Shown here piece after piece: positions 44,607 through 54,624 of a DNA stretch of 64,000 nucleotides. A program made the translations under genes and the position numbers. Position 1 is the stretch's first letter, and every line of letters starts with the position of its first letter. The stretch is from Acidobacteriota bacterium (GTDB taxonomy: Bacteria; Acidobacteriota; Terriglobia; Terriglobales; Acidobacteriaceae), in contig JACPYL010000010.1 in assembly GCA_016196065.1 (NCBI GenBank), positions 868,001 to 932,000 of the forward strand, in the 5' to 3' direction. The notes beneath the pieces are model-generated. The model was not told the DNA's origin and made no database searches. It saw only the letters and a list, made by a program, of their open reading frames with translations.

Positions 44607-46289
44607 ATGGAATTGAGCCTCATCAAACTGCAGGAATCGTCACTTGGTCGCCTGTACGGCGAACGCAGGCGACGCATTCGCCACAAACTCCATTCTCCGG
44701 TCTACGCAAGTTTCAACGGTCCAAACGCGGGCATGGTGCTCGACCTGAATGAACTCCTGGATTTGAGTGAAGATGGTTTTGCAGTGCAGACGAATACTCG
44801 GTTAGAGGTCAACCGATCCCTTACTCTTTCGCTCGACCTTCCTGAAACCAAAGCATATGTCCACGGCGATGGGCAAGTTGTGTGGAATGATTCCACCGGT
44901 CGCGCGGGGATACGATTTTCTGGGCTTACCGAGCAATCGCAGAAAGTTCTCAAAGAATGGCTGCTGGTGAATCTGCTGGTTGCGAGCATGAAGAATCAGG
45001 CTCGCACCGCTCCCAGTACTGCGGTCGCGGAGAAGCGGCTTCCCGTACCGGGTCTGGTCCCGCCGCCGGCGTCACCTGTGGCAGTTCCGGACCTGAGCGG
45101 AATGTTGTCGGCGGTGGAAGCGGTGCGCCGCGAAGTGCGTGCGAAAGCCGATGACTTTAACGCAGCACTCCATCTCATCGCAGAACGCGCTTTGAGTTTG
45201 ACTGGAGCCACCGGCGCTGCGCTGGCATTTCTTACAGACGACAAGATGAGCTGCCGCGCGAGCGTCGGCGATCCTGCGCTGCCGTTGGGTACTGCGGTCG
45301 ACGTAAAACAGGGAATCACAGGTGAATGCATTCGCGCGGGCCGGATGGTGGCTTGCGAGGACGTGGAGACGGATTCGCGCGTGGATCGTGAGATCTGCCA
45401 GGAGATGGGAATTGGCTCGATCCTGGCGACGCCGATCGTGGCTGATTTCAAGGTGGTCGGTCTGTTGGAAGTTTTCTCTCCTCTTCCCCATGCATTCACT
45501 CATGTCCACGAGACAGCATTGGACAGGTTGGTCGAGCTTGTTCCCAAGTCTTCTTCGCCAGCTCTTCCCGCACTGAGTCCGGTGGCACAAGTTGCTGTGC
45601 CGGCTGTCGTCGAGTCCTATCCCGAGTCCTATCCAACGACCGGCACTGTCCGCGGCGCGGTTTGGGAGCAGGAGAGGGAAGCGCAGGAGCCTCTGCGAGG
45701 AGTGCCTGTACGACGATCGCAAATCTACCTGCTGGGCTTGGTGGCTCTGACACTAGCCATGTTGGCATTGGTTTCGGGAGTTTTTGTGGCTCGTAGGTAC
45801 GGCGCCCAAATTGAGAAATGGTGGCCCGGCATGTCAGCCGCGGGTACGCAAATTGCGGTCGGAGGCGGCCCGGTCAAGGCGGCCTCCAGACAAATTACTC
45901 CCGCTATGCCTTTTGGCGAACTGCAGAGGCTCGCCGAGCAGGGCGAAGAGGATGCGCAATATGAATTGGGCGTGCGCTACCGCAATGGTGATGGCATCCC
46001 CCAAGACCACGCTCAGGCGGCGAAATGGATTGAACGGGCGGCGGAGCAAGGGCACCTGAGCTCGCAAAGAGCGATGGGTTCTACTTACTGGGCCGGACGA
46101 GGAGTTCCCCGAAATCTGTCGAAGGCGTATTTCTGGTCCGCTCTGGCTGCCAGGCAAGGGGATGACATTAGCTTGTCTCAAATGCAAGGGTTGGTTCTCC
46201 AGATGACTCCAGCGCAAGTTGCGGAAGCGCAGAGTCAAGCCGACAACTGGCTTAATGAGCATCACGTGGCCAGAGCGGCAACGAAGTAG
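44607..46289 (+). CDS. PilZ-GAF-TM-Sel1 membrane protein
   Basis: This 560-residue protein has four modules. A PilZ domain lies at about 18-125, with the RxxxR-type arginine cluster ERRRRIRHK and DLSEDG. A GAF domain lies at about 183-312, a single membrane segment at about 372-395, and Sel1/TPR-like repeats at about 440-515 (QYELGVRYRNGDGIPQDHAQA). N-terminal sensing in the cytoplasm and periplasmic repeats are the likely topology. The architecture suggests c-di-GMP and small-molecule control of a periplasmic assembly; no partner is known. Its GAF domain resembles that of the amidase at 54625-56931. A -10-like TAATAT lies at 44571-44576. Confidence 0.8.
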   Translation: MELSLIKLQESSLGRLYGERRRRIRHKLHSPVYASFNGPNAGMVLDLNELLDLSEDGFAVQTNTRLEVNRSLTLSLDLPETKAYVHGDGQVVWNDSTGRAGIRFSGLTEQSQKVLKEWLLVNLLVASMKNQARTAPSTAVAEKRLPVPGLVPPPASPVAVPDLSGMLSAVEAVRREVRAKADDFNAALHLIAERALSLTGATGAALAFLTDDKMSCRASVGDPALPLGTAVDVKQGITGECIRAGRMVACEDVETDSRVDREICQEMGIGSILATPIVADFKVVGLLEVFSPLPHAFTHVHETALDRLVELVPKSSSPALPALSPVAQVAVPAVVESYPESYPTTGTVRGAVWEQEREAQEPLRGVPVRRSQIYLLGLVALTLAMLALVSGVFVARRYGAQIEKWWPGMSAAGTQIAVGGGPVKAASRQITPAMPFGELQRLAEQGEEDAQYELGVRYRNGDGIPQDHAQAAKWIERAAEQGHLSSQRAMGSTYWAGRGVPRNLSKAYFWSALAARQGDDISLSQMQGLVLQMTPAQVAEAQSQADNWLNEHHVARAATK

Positions 46290-46321
46290 AACGTAGAACA
46301 GGTCGACGATCGCTGATTGGT

Positions 46322-46327
46322 TAGAAT
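46322..46327 (+). promoter_or_regulatory. -10-like TAGAAT placed for leaderless transcription of amrS
   Basis: TAGAAT ends 6 bases before the GTG start at 46334, and no ribosome site is visible. The spacing fits transcription starting at or near the start codon. Confidence 0.4.
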
Positions 46328-46333
46328 AAAGTT

Positions 46334-47470
46334 GTGGCCACCCTCCGCGACCTCCTCGATGTGCGCGTTCGAGAGGCCGATTCCCACCTGGTTGAGAAGC
46401 TTGATCGCAATCGCGTGCGCTGTTACGCGTGCGGACATTGTTGCCCGATCCCCGAGGGACACCCTGGCGTCTGCAAAGTTCGCTTTAATCGCGGTGGCAC
46501 TCTCTACGTGCCGTGGGGATATGTGGGCGGAGTACAGTGTGATCCGATTGAGAAAAAGCCATTCTTTCATGCGTATCCCGGAGCGCTCGCCTACAGCTTC
46601 GGCATGTTGGGATGCGATCTGCATTGTTCCTACTGTCAGAATTGGGTGACCTCGCAGGCGTTACGAGATCCGAATGCGGTTTCCCCGCCGCTCACAGCGA
46701 CTCCTGAAATGCTCGTGCAGGATGCCCTGGAACAGGGCGCGAAGGTGCTGGTCAGCACCTACAACGAACCGCTCATTACGAGCGAGTGGGCGGCCGCAAT
46801 TTTTCGTGCGGCCCGCGAGGCCGGACTGGTGACCGGATTCGTTTCGAATGGGAATGGCACGCCGCAGGTGCTGGAATACCTGGGTCCGTGGATTGATCTC
46901 TACAAGGTCGACCTGAAGAGCTTTGACGATCGTCACTATCGCCAGCTCGGCGGGCGCCTGCAACCGATTCTCGACACGATTCGCCGGCTCTACGAAATGG
47001 GTATCTGGCTCGAGATTGTGACGCTGCTTATCCCTGGCTTCAACGACAGCGATGACGAGCTACGGCGACTGGCGGAATTTGTGACCAGCGTCTCGCCGGA
47101 TATTCCGTGGCATGTGACTGCATTTCACAAGGACTACAAGATGACATCGCCGGACGATACGCGCGCGGAAGACCTGCTGCGCGCCGCGGCGATCGGGGAT
47201 GAAGCTGGTTTGCGATATGTGTATGCCGGCAACCTTTCCGGGCAGGTCGAGGATCTGGAAAACACCTGTTGCCCCGGCTGCGGCGAAATGCTGATTCAGC
47301 GCGATGGATACCTGATCGAGGAATATCACCTGACGCCGGAAGGGAATTGCCCATTTTGCCACGTGGCGATTCCCGGTCGCTGGTCTCCCCAGTTTGATGG
47401 CCAGATTGCGGACCGTCCTTTTCTTCCACGCCGGAGGACGCAATTGGTTAAAATCCTCACTCGACCTTAA
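46334..47470 (+). CDS. amrS: AmmeMemoRadiSam-system radical SAM enzyme, AmrS
   Basis: This 378-residue radical SAM protein has the CxxxCxxC cluster C94/C98/C101 (LGCDLHCSYCQNW). The N-terminal cysteine group (YACGHCCPIPEGHPGVCKVRFN) and a C-terminal zinc-ribbon-like group (ENTCCPGCGE...NCPFCH) match AmrS, PflA-related proteins linked to AMMECR1 and Memo homologues. The system's reaction is not established. No AMMECR1 or Memo gene is adjacent here, so partners may be elsewhere. GTG start with a -10 box immediately upstream. Confidence 0.85.
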   Translation: MATLRDLLDVRVREADSHLVEKLDRNRVRCYACGHCCPIPEGHPGVCKVRFNRGGTLYVPWGYVGGVQCDPIEKKPFFHAYPGALAYSFGMLGCDLHCSYCQNWVTSQALRDPNAVSPPLTATPEMLVQDALEQGAKVLVSTYNEPLITSEWAAAIFRAAREAGLVTGFVSNGNGTPQVLEYLGPWIDLYKVDLKSFDDRHYRQLGGRLQPILDTIRRLYEMGIWLEIVTLLIPGFNDSDDELRRLAEFVTSVSPDIPWHVTAFHKDYKMTSPDDTRAEDLLRAAAIGDEAGLRYVYAGNLSGQVEDLENTCCPGCGEMLIQRDGYLIEEYHLTPEGNCPFCHVAIPGRWSPQFDGQIADRPFLPRRRTQLVKILTRP

Positions 47471-47497
47471 TCGGCCGACGTTCACTGCTTGCCGCCC

Positions 47498-48097
47498 ATG
47501 GGGATTTCTAGAGCATTTCTACTAACGATCGTGTTGAGCCTGTTAGTGGCCTGTTCTCCGCGCGATTTTCTCACGCGGCGACTGGCCGACGATTTGATCT
47601 CCGCTTCCGACTCGTTTCGGGCACCGCAAGTATTCTGGCTTAAGACAGGCATAGTTTCGAACAAGGAATTCAACTCCCCCGATTCGCTCGTACTGCAACG
47701 CCATGGATGGATTATCGGGACACAGCAGAAATGCCCTGCTGATGTCGATCCGCCACCTTGCTGGGATGTGATCTTGTCGCCGCACGGGGTGGATGCGTTC
47801 AAGTCGCTGATTTCTGAATCGACGCATGGCGGTACTCTGATGCCGATTACGGTGGCACGGCGCGAAGTTGTGGACATCACCGGCATCAGCAAGTCGGGCA
47901 ACGTCGCAGAAGTGGAATTCCTTTGGCACTGGGTAGCCATGAACGACGTGGGCAGCGCGCTCTACGACAGTGGAGTGCGCTATCGGTCGACGGTTGGTTT
48001 TCGCAGTTACGACGACGGCTGGCGCGTGCTAACCGAAGCCACGCATAGCAATCAGCCGATTGATGACGCTCTGCGTGGCGCGCAACCGGTGCCGTAA
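47498..48097 (+). CDS. Hypothetical lipoprotein
   Basis: This protein of about 199 residues starts GISRAFLLTIVLSLLVACS, a signal peptide with lipobox LVAC, so it should be lipid-modified and exported. The mature part has paired WDVI and VDITGI-type strands and ends with YRSTVGFRSYDDGWRVLTEA, typical of small beta-rich proteins. I do not recognise its family. ATG at 47498 is preferred over TTG at 47489. It lies between amrS and the DUF885 gene. Confidence 0.6.
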   Translation: MGISRAFLLTIVLSLLVACSPRDFLTRRLADDLISASDSFRAPQVFWLKTGIVSNKEFNSPDSLVLQRHGWIIGTQQKCPADVDPPPCWDVILSPHGVDAFKSLISESTHGGTLMPITVARREVVDITGISKSGNVAEVEFLWHWVAMNDVGSALYDSGVRYRSTVGFRSYDDGWRVLTEATHSNQPIDDALRGAQPVP

Positions 48098-48133
48098 GGA
48101 ACCCTGAAAAACGAAAGAGGAAAAGCTCTGAAC

Positions 48134-49819
48134 ATGAAAACGCCTCGCCTGCTGTGGATTGCGTTACTGGCCATCTCGTTTGCACCTGTGGCGCATGCCG
48201 ACGTGCTCGACGATCTAGCCCGAGATTTCTGGGCTTGGCGCGCCGTCGAGATGCCAGTTTCCACCGACGACATTCCACGTCTTGAACGGCCGGTGGCGTG
48301 GGTTCCGGACTGGTCTCCATCCAAGGTTGCGTTGTATCGCAAGCAGGCCGCGGAATTTGAGAGCCGATGGAAACAGATCGACGCCTCTAACTGGCCGGTG
48401 CCGCGCCAGGTGGACTATCGCTTGATCGGTTCTGCAATCGCCCGGGCGCATTGGGAATTGGAAGTGTTGCGCAGTTGGCAGCGCAATCCTCGTTTTTATG
48501 TCGATCAAACGGTAGGCGCGTACTTCGATCACATCCTGCAACCACCGCCGTTCAGTGCTGATCGCGGAGCTAGCATTGTAGCCATCCTCAAGGCGACGCC
48601 GGCCACGCTCGATAATGCTCGCAAGAATCTGACAGGGACTGTGCGGCCCTTTGCCGAACTGTCGGTAAATGCGCTGAACGATGTAAGGCCTAGCGTGCTC
48701 GCCTCGGTCCGCGAACTGAAGCCGCTGCTGGATGCGAATTCCCAGCAGCAGATCGACGCGGCTGCCGAATCTGCCGTGCAGGCGCTGGAACAATTCCGCG
48801 AGTGGCTCGGCGGAAACCTGCCGTCAATGTCAACACAGACAGCGGTCGGCGCGGCAGAGTACGTCTATTTCCTGAAGAACGTCGCCCTGCTTCCGTATAC
48901 GCCGCAGCAACTCCTCGACATTGGCAAGAATGAGTGGGCCCGGTCCGTGTCGTTCCAGACCTATGAGGAGCATCGCAATCAGGTCGCAGCGGACATGCCG
49001 CTCATTCCGACCATTGAAGCGGAAATTGCGCACGAAAGGCAAGATGAAGAGTCCATTCGGCAGTATCTGCAAGACAAGCACATCTTGTCGGTCCCCGCAT
49101 GGCTGCAGCACTACACCTACCAGGCGATGCCCGCGTACATGAAGCCGTTGGAAGACGCCGGCGAGGCCGATGATTTCACTGGACCGAGCCGCCTGAAAGA
49201 GAATTGCGTTCGGTACATGAATCCGCCGAGCAAGGATCTCGGATATTTTTCCCTGGCGGATGCCAAAGATCCGCGTATCGGGATTGTTCACGAGGGCGTG
49301 CCGGGGCACTATTTTCAGCTCGCGATTTCGTGGGCGCATCCTGATCCTATTCGACGCCACTACTACGATTCCGGCGCGAACGAGGGCATCGGATTCTATT
49401 CGGAGGAGATGCTGCTTGATGCGGGATTGTTTGATAACAGCCCACGTTCGCGCGAGATTGTGTACAACATGGTCCGTTTACGGGCGTTGCGCGTTGAAGT
49501 GGACGTGAAGCTGGCTCTCGGCGAATTCACGATTGCGCAGGGCGCGGAGTATTTGCAGAAGACCGTTCCGATGGATTCACACACAGCACATGCCGAAGCG
49601 GCTTTCTTCGCATCGTCACCCGGGCAAGCGATTTCCTATCAGATTGGGAAAACGCAAATTCTGCGATTTCTAGCGGAGGCGCGTCGGCAACAGGGTGAAA
49701 AGTTCGACTTGCAGGCGTTTCACGACTTTGTGTGGCTCAATGGCAACGTGCCGATCGCGCTGCAGCGCTGGGAGTATCTGGGGCTGAAAGACGATCTGGA
49801 CGCGGCGGCCCGACAATAG
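48134..49819 (+). CDS. DUF885 family protein, probable metallo-carboxypeptidase-like enzyme
   Basis: This 561-residue exported protein has a signal peptide ending near HADVL. It has the DUF885 zinc-binding HEGVPGH at residues 386-392 (HExxxGH pattern) and the downstream glutamate region SGANEGIGFYSEEM. The family is abundant in Acidobacteria and Proteobacteria and is predicted to be metal-dependent peptidases acting in the periplasm; individual substrates are unknown. A GAGGA-type site lies upstream of the ATG. A short palindromic repeat (49832-49909) separates it from the S9 peptidase gene. Confidence 0.85.
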   Translation: MKTPRLLWIALLAISFAPVAHADVLDDLARDFWAWRAVEMPVSTDDIPRLERPVAWVPDWSPSKVALYRKQAAEFESRWKQIDASNWPVPRQVDYRLIGSAIARAHWELEVLRSWQRNPRFYVDQTVGAYFDHILQPPPFSADRGASIVAILKATPATLDNARKNLTGTVRPFAELSVNALNDVRPSVLASVRELKPLLDANSQQQIDAAAESAVQALEQFREWLGGNLPSMSTQTAVGAAEYVYFLKNVALLPYTPQQLLDIGKNEWARSVSFQTYEEHRNQVAADMPLIPTIEAEIAHERQDEESIRQYLQDKHILSVPAWLQHYTYQAMPAYMKPLEDAGEADDFTGPSRLKENCVRYMNPPSKDLGYFSLADAKDPRIGIVHEGVPGHYFQLAISWAHPDPIRRHYYDSGANEGIGFYSEEMLLDAGLFDNSPRSREIVYNMVRLRALRVEVDVKLALGEFTIAQGAEYLQKTVPMDSHTAHAEAAFFASSPGQAISYQIGKTQILRFLAEARRQQGEKFDLQAFHDFVWLNGNVPIALQRWEYLGLKDDLDAAARQ

Positions 49820-49831
49820 TGCAAAGCGTCA

Positions 49832-49909
49832 TTCGTCCTTCGCCGTTCGCAATGCCTGCTACCCGACACGCGAAATGCGAGCGACGAACGACGAATCGCG
49901 AAGGACGAA
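49832..49909. repeat. Inverted-repeat element between the DUF885 and S9 genes
   Basis: A perfect 12-bp pair, TTCGTCCTTCGC (49832-49843) and GCGAAGGACGAA (49898-49909), encloses a shorter CGTTCG/CGAACG pair (49844-49849, 49885-49890). It may be a dispersed REP-like element or act in transcript termination. Confidence 0.5.
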
Positions 49910-49967
49910 CTTGTGCCCGTTTGCCACACATGCTGCGCGCAGTGTATACCTCTCTTCTCTCAACTTT

Positions 49968-52079
49968 ATGCGCACATCAATTCTTGTCCTCGGGTCACTC
50001 CTGGCGTCAGTCCTGCTGTTCGGGCAGGACGCAAAACCAAAGCTCACGTTCGATGAATTCTTCAATTCGGTCAGCTTTAATTCGGTCAGAGTATCTCCGG
50101 ATGGCAACGCGGTTGCCTTCGAAACCGACAAAGCCGACTGGGACCAGCAGATCTACCGATCCGAATTGTGGCTCTACCGCATCAACGGCAACGGAGGCAC
50201 GCTGATCCAGTTGACGCAGTCCGGTCATGACAGCTCGCCGCAATGGTCTCCCGACGGCCAGTGGATCGCGTTTGTCTCCGAGCGAAAGATCGGTGGCGGG
50301 AAAGACGCTGAGGGCGACGACAAAGAAAAAGAAATTTCGCAGTTGTATTTGATTTCGCCCAATGGCGGCGAATCATTTGCAGTCACGTCCAGCGAAGAGG
50401 AAGTGCACGCGTTTGCCTGGGCGCCGGACTCGAAAGCCATTTACTTCTCCACCCGAGAACCGTGGACGAAGGATCAGACTGACGCGCACAAGAAGGATTG
50501 GAAGGACGTCGTTCGCTATCGGGGTGACGAACGCGGTGATGTGATCTTCCGCATTGGTATCGAGGAAGCCCTGGCTCGCCACGCCGCGCTCGGCGTCAAA
50601 GAGACGAAAGACAGCGACAAAGACTCCGGCGCAACGCCGGGAGCGGTAGTGGTGGCACGATCACCATGGCGAACCGGCCAGATCGTGATCGCTCGGGACG
50701 GAAGCAAGCTGGCATTTCTTGGAACGTCAGTCTCGGAGCGAAACGAAAAGGTTGAAGACTACGAAATCTATCTGGTCAACCTGGGCGGCAACGGGGAGAC
50801 GACGCCCAGTCGATTGACGCACAACGAATCGGTTGAGACGAGTCTGGATTGGGCGGCAGACAGCAGGCATCTGTTTTTCCACTCCTCTCTGGGCGCCGTC
50901 GAGGGAAAGTATCAGGATCCTCAGCCGCGCCTTTATTGGGTGGATAGTGCGTCCGGCGAGGTCCAACGCTGGTTTGGCGACTACAAAGGCGAGGTTGTGC
51001 AATATACGCCGATGCCCGACGGATCCGTCCTCTGTGCATGCCGCATCGGAACGGAAGTGCAGTTGCAATCGCAAGCAAATCCGAAAGCAGCGATTGTGAA
51101 GCGCGACGGATGGGCTGGCACATACGGCGATCCCGCTACGGCGCGCCAATCGCAGCGCATTGCATTTTTGTACTCGGCAATTGAGCGTCCGACGGAAGTG
51201 TATGTCGCGGATGGTCCCGACAAACTGGCGCAGGCTCGTCCCATTACCGCGTTCAACAAACTGTTTACCGAGCGCGACCTGCCGAAAGCGAAGCCGTATC
51301 GTTGGACCTCGGACGATGGTACGCAGATCGAAGGCATGTTGATGTATCCGCCGGGCAAGTTCGAAGCGAAGAACCTGCCGATGTTCACGTTAATTCATGG
51401 CGGACCGCAGGATGCCGACGGCAATCATTTTGAAGCCGACTGGTATCAATGGGATCGCCTGGCGGCGACGCAAGGATGGCTGGTATTTGAACCCAACTAT
51501 CGCGGATCAACCGGCTATGGCGATAAGTTCGCGTTGGATATTTCGCCGGAAATCGTTTCGAAGCCAGGCCGCGATATATTGACCGGTGTCGATGCGCTGG
51601 TGAAAGACGGCATCGCCGATGCAAACCGTCTGGCCGTCGGCGGCTACAGCTACGGCGGGTACGTGACGAACTGGCTGATCACGCAGACCACGCGTTTCAA
51701 AGCCGCGGTGACTGGCGCCGGAGCCGTCGAACACGTCGCAAACTGGGGCAATGACGACACCGGGTTTGACGACGTCTGGTACTTAGGGGGACACGCGTGG
51801 GAAGTCCCTGACCGCTACCGCAGCGAAGCCGCGATCTATCTGATCGACAAAGTCCGGACGCCCACGCACATGGTGGGTGGCTCGGACGATATCCGCGTCG
51901 CAGTGTCGGAGAATTATCTGCTTGATCGTGCCTTGCACGAACTCAATGTCCCCAGTGACCTGTTGATCTTCCCCGGCGAGGGCCATAGCCTCAGCAAGAA
52001 TCCCTGGCACGGCAAAATCAAGGTGCGGGAAGAACTGAAGTGGCTGACGAAGTACGGCGGCGTGGGCGACGCGAAATAG
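49968..52079 (+). CDS. S9 family prolyl-oligopeptidase-type peptidase
   Basis: This 703-residue exported peptidase has a signal peptide at about 1-20 (SILVLGSLLASVLLFGQ). The N-terminal beta-propeller has repeated DGQWIAFVSER-type blades, and the C-terminal alpha/beta-hydrolase has catalytic S561 (GGYSYGG), D641 (GGSDDIRV) and H673 (GEGHSL). It cleaves oligopeptides in the periplasm. ATG at 49968 is chosen because it begins the signal peptide; the longer frame from 49875 runs through the intergenic repeat. No ribosome site is visible. Confidence 0.9.
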   Translation: MRTSILVLGSLLASVLLFGQDAKPKLTFDEFFNSVSFNSVRVSPDGNAVAFETDKADWDQQIYRSELWLYRINGNGGTLIQLTQSGHDSSPQWSPDGQWIAFVSERKIGGGKDAEGDDKEKEISQLYLISPNGGESFAVTSSEEEVHAFAWAPDSKAIYFSTREPWTKDQTDAHKKDWKDVVRYRGDERGDVIFRIGIEEALARHAALGVKETKDSDKDSGATPGAVVVARSPWRTGQIVIARDGSKLAFLGTSVSERNEKVEDYEIYLVNLGGNGETTPSRLTHNESVETSLDWAADSRHLFFHSSLGAVEGKYQDPQPRLYWVDSASGEVQRWFGDYKGEVVQYTPMPDGSVLCACRIGTEVQLQSQANPKAAIVKRDGWAGTYGDPATARQSQRIAFLYSAIERPTEVYVADGPDKLAQARPITAFNKLFTERDLPKAKPYRWTSDDGTQIEGMLMYPPGKFEAKNLPMFTLIHGGPQDADGNHFEADWYQWDRLAATQGWLVFEPNYRGSTGYGDKFALDISPEIVSKPGRDILTGVDALVKDGIADANRLAVGGYSYGGYVTNWLITQTTRFKAAVTGAGAVEHVANWGNDDTGFDDVWYLGGHAWEVPDRYRSEAAIYLIDKVRTPTHMVGGSDDIRVAVSENYLLDRALHELNVPSDLLIFPGEGHSLSKNPWHGKIKVREELKWLTKYGGVGDAK

Positions 52080-52124
52080 AGCGTAGTCGTCACGTCACCC
52101 GGTTCGTCACCGCCCAGTCCGATG

Positions 52125-54437
52125 CTATTCCGTCAGACGAAATTCGCCATGCAGTTTGGCGGTTGAATCTCCGCCTGCCCACACGTCGAACTGTTCGGGT
52201 TCAACTACCCATTTCTTTGACACGGGACTCCAGAACTGAAGTTCGTCGGGACCGAGTGTGAAATGGAGCGTCTGTTTTGCGCCGGCCGCGAGGTTCACTC
52301 GCTGGAAGCCCTTTAATTGGCGAACCGGACGTGATGCACTCCCGGCACGCTGGTGAATGTAGAGTTGCGCGACCGCATCTCCGGCGCGGTTGCTGGTGTT
52401 CGTCACATCCACCGAAACTTCGATTTTGCTTCCAACCTTAGCGCTGGACTGGCTTAGCTTCAGATTGTCGTATGAGAAGGTCGTGTAGCTGAGGCCATAT
52501 CCGAATGGATAGAGCGGAGTGCTTGGGATGTCCCAATAGCGAGAAGTGAATTCTGGATCATCTTCGGGATTCTGGGTGCGATTGTGATTGTAGTAAATAG
52601 GAACCTGCCCGGTGCTGCGCGGCCAGCTGACGGGTAGGTGTCCGGCAGGGTTGGCGTCTCCGAAGAGAACGTCGGCAATGCCGTTTCCACCTTGGCTTCC
52701 GGGATACCAGGCCTCAAGAATTGCTGGTACGTGCTCCGCGGCCCAGGAGATGTCGAGTGGCCGTCCGTTAACGAGCACGAGCACCACGGGTTTGCCGGTT
52801 GCGGAGACCGCTTCCAGTAGTTCCTGTTGTCCGCCCGAGAGTCTGAGCGAAGACCGCGACGCAGATTCGGCGCTCATCAGATCAATCTCGCCCAACACCA
52901 GCACGGCCAGATCACTTCGCCTGGCAAGCGCCACTGCGTCATCGATGGACTTCTTAATCTCGTCGTCTTTCTGTGCAGGCTGTTCCTTCATCTCCGACAT
53001 CGGCAGGTTTTCAAATGGCGAGGGAATCGCGCGGTGAAGGTTTGGTCCATGCGCAAATTCCACATGAATGGCGCTTCCGGCTTTGTCAGAGATCCCTTTT
53101 AGAAGACTGACCGTGGGGCCGGGCTTGGCTATCGCTCCCCACATTGAGAGCAAATCAGTTTCCGCATCGGCGAGCGGGCCGATGACGGCAATCGACTTGA
53201 TCTGGGCGCCGCTCTTGTCGAGCGGGAGAAGGTTGTCTTGGTTGCGCAACAGCACCACCGACCGCTGTACGGCGAGGCGCGCCTGTTGGGCGTGGTCGGG
53301 AGTGTTCAGGGCCTGATCGATGCGGGACTCATCCACGTAGGGATGCTCGAACAATCCCAGGCGGATCTTGGCCTCGAGAATGGGCAGAACGGCATCGTCG
53401 ATCTCCTTCGTCGAAATGCGCTTTTTCTGGACTTCATCAGCCATAAATTTCAGATAGGTTCCGCTGGCCATGTCCATATTGAGGCCGGCAGAAAATGCCC
53501 TGTAGGTGGCATCCTGCCCATCGCGGGCATAGCCGTGCGTGATCAGGCTATGAACGGCAAACGCGTCGCTGACTACGAAGCCTTTGAAGTTCCATGCCTC
53601 GCGCAATACGTCATGGAGCAGCCAGCGGTTTCCGCTCGCAGGCACGTCATTCAGATCCATGTAGGCGCTCATCACGGTTCCCGCGCCTGCGTCGAGGGCC
53701 GCCTTAAACGGAGGCAGATACAGGTTCCACATCAGTTCTTCTGGTATGTACGACGAGTCGTAGTCGCGCCCGCCATCCGCGGCCCCGTAGCCGGCGAAGT
53801 GCTTCACGGAGGTCAGTACCCGATCGAGCGCGCCGAGTTGCGTGCCCTGAAAACCGAGAACCTGCGCTCGCGCCATTGCTGCACCAAGATACGGATCCTC
53901 CCCTGCGCCTTCGACCATGCGGCCCCAGCGGGCGTCGCGCGCGATGTCGACCATGGGAGCGAAGGTCCACTGAATGCCAACGGCGCGGGCATCCCGGGCA
54001 GCAATCGTCTGCACGGCCTCAACCATTTTCGGATCCCAAGACGAAGCCATCGCGAGCGGGGCCGGAAAGATCGTGTGATAACCGTGGATCACGTCCAGTC
54101 CAAACAGGATTGGAATATGCAGGCGCGATTCATCGACCGCGATGTGCTGCCAGCGGTTGATTTCCTTGGCGTCGGGTAGCCATAGGACCGATCCAGCCCC
54201 GTATTTTCGGACAATGGCCTCGGGTGATTCGTTGAGCGTCTGCTCGAAGCCCGGCATCGGAAAGCCCGGCAACTGGGAAAGTTGCGCGATCTTCTCCTGG
54301 AGTGTCATCTGCTTCAGCAGGTCCTGAGCCTTCGGCGCCTTCTGCCCAAACGACAAGGGAAGGGTCAATAACGCGAGTAGGGAAACAATAATTAAGCGCG
54401 CAACGAAGGACGACCTGGATTCGCAAGGCAGACGCAT
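52125..54437 (-). CDS. GH3 beta-glucosidase (BglX-like, periplasmic)
   Basis: This 770-residue glycoside hydrolase has a signal peptide (about 1-31). The GH3 N-terminal barrel has KHFAGYG at 212-218 and the nucleophile D291 in GFVVSDAFAVHSL. The C-terminal alpha/beta domain has the acid/base region and IYYNHNRTQNPEDDP, and a fibronectin-III-like tail follows. This is the usual BglX length and order. I start at ATG 54437, which has AGGAGAG seven bases upstream and begins the signal peptide; the open frame extends to 54572. It likely hydrolyses beta-linked oligosaccharides. It converges with the S9 gene. Confidence 0.92.
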   Translation of the reverse strand: MRLPCESRSSFVARLIIVSLLALLTLPLSFGQKAPKAQDLLKQMTLQEKIAQLSQLPGFPMPGFEQTLNESPEAIVRKYGAGSVLWLPDAKEINRWQHIAVDESRLHIPILFGLDVIHGYHTIFPAPLAMASSWDPKMVEAVQTIAARDARAVGIQWTFAPMVDIARDARWGRMVEGAGEDPYLGAAMARAQVLGFQGTQLGALDRVLTSVKHFAGYGAADGGRDYDSSYIPEELMWNLYLPPFKAALDAGAGTVMSAYMDLNDVPASGNRWLLHDVLREAWNFKGFVVSDAFAVHSLITHGYARDGQDATYRAFSAGLNMDMASGTYLKFMADEVQKKRISTKEIDDAVLPILEAKIRLGLFEHPYVDESRIDQALNTPDHAQQARLAVQRSVVLLRNQDNLLPLDKSGAQIKSIAVIGPLADAETDLLSMWGAIAKPGPTVSLLKGISDKAGSAIHVEFAHGPNLHRAIPSPFENLPMSEMKEQPAQKDDEIKKSIDDAVALARRSDLAVLVLGEIDLMSAESASRSSLRLSGGQQELLEAVSATGKPVVLVLVNGRPLDISWAAEHVPAILEAWYPGSQGGNGIADVLFGDANPAGHLPVSWPRSTGQVPIYYNHNRTQNPEDDPEFTSRYWDIPSTPLYPFGYGLSYTTFSYDNLKLSQSSAKVGSKIEVSVDVTNTSNRAGDAVAQLYIHQRAGSASRPVRQLKGFQRVNLAAGAKQTLHFTLGPDELQFWSPVSKKWVVEPEQFDVWAGGDSTAKLHGEFRLTE

Positions 54438-54624
54438 TTCACTCTCCTGAATGTGATTCAACGGGTGCATGGTGCTGCGCAGAGGAGATCGTGACCGACC
54501 ACTCCATGGCGCCTGCATTAGCGCAAATGAGTGTACTCTTCCGGCAGCCCAAGCGCCGTGACGTTCAACCATGAGAGGAGTGGTATGCGTTTGGAAAAAG
54601 GCGGCCAGGGATGGACGGTTCGTA

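Noticed and set aside
53238-54179. 313-residue open frame antisense to the GH3 gene
   Set aside because: Low-complexity, Arg/His-rich translation opposite a clearly conserved glycoside hydrolase.
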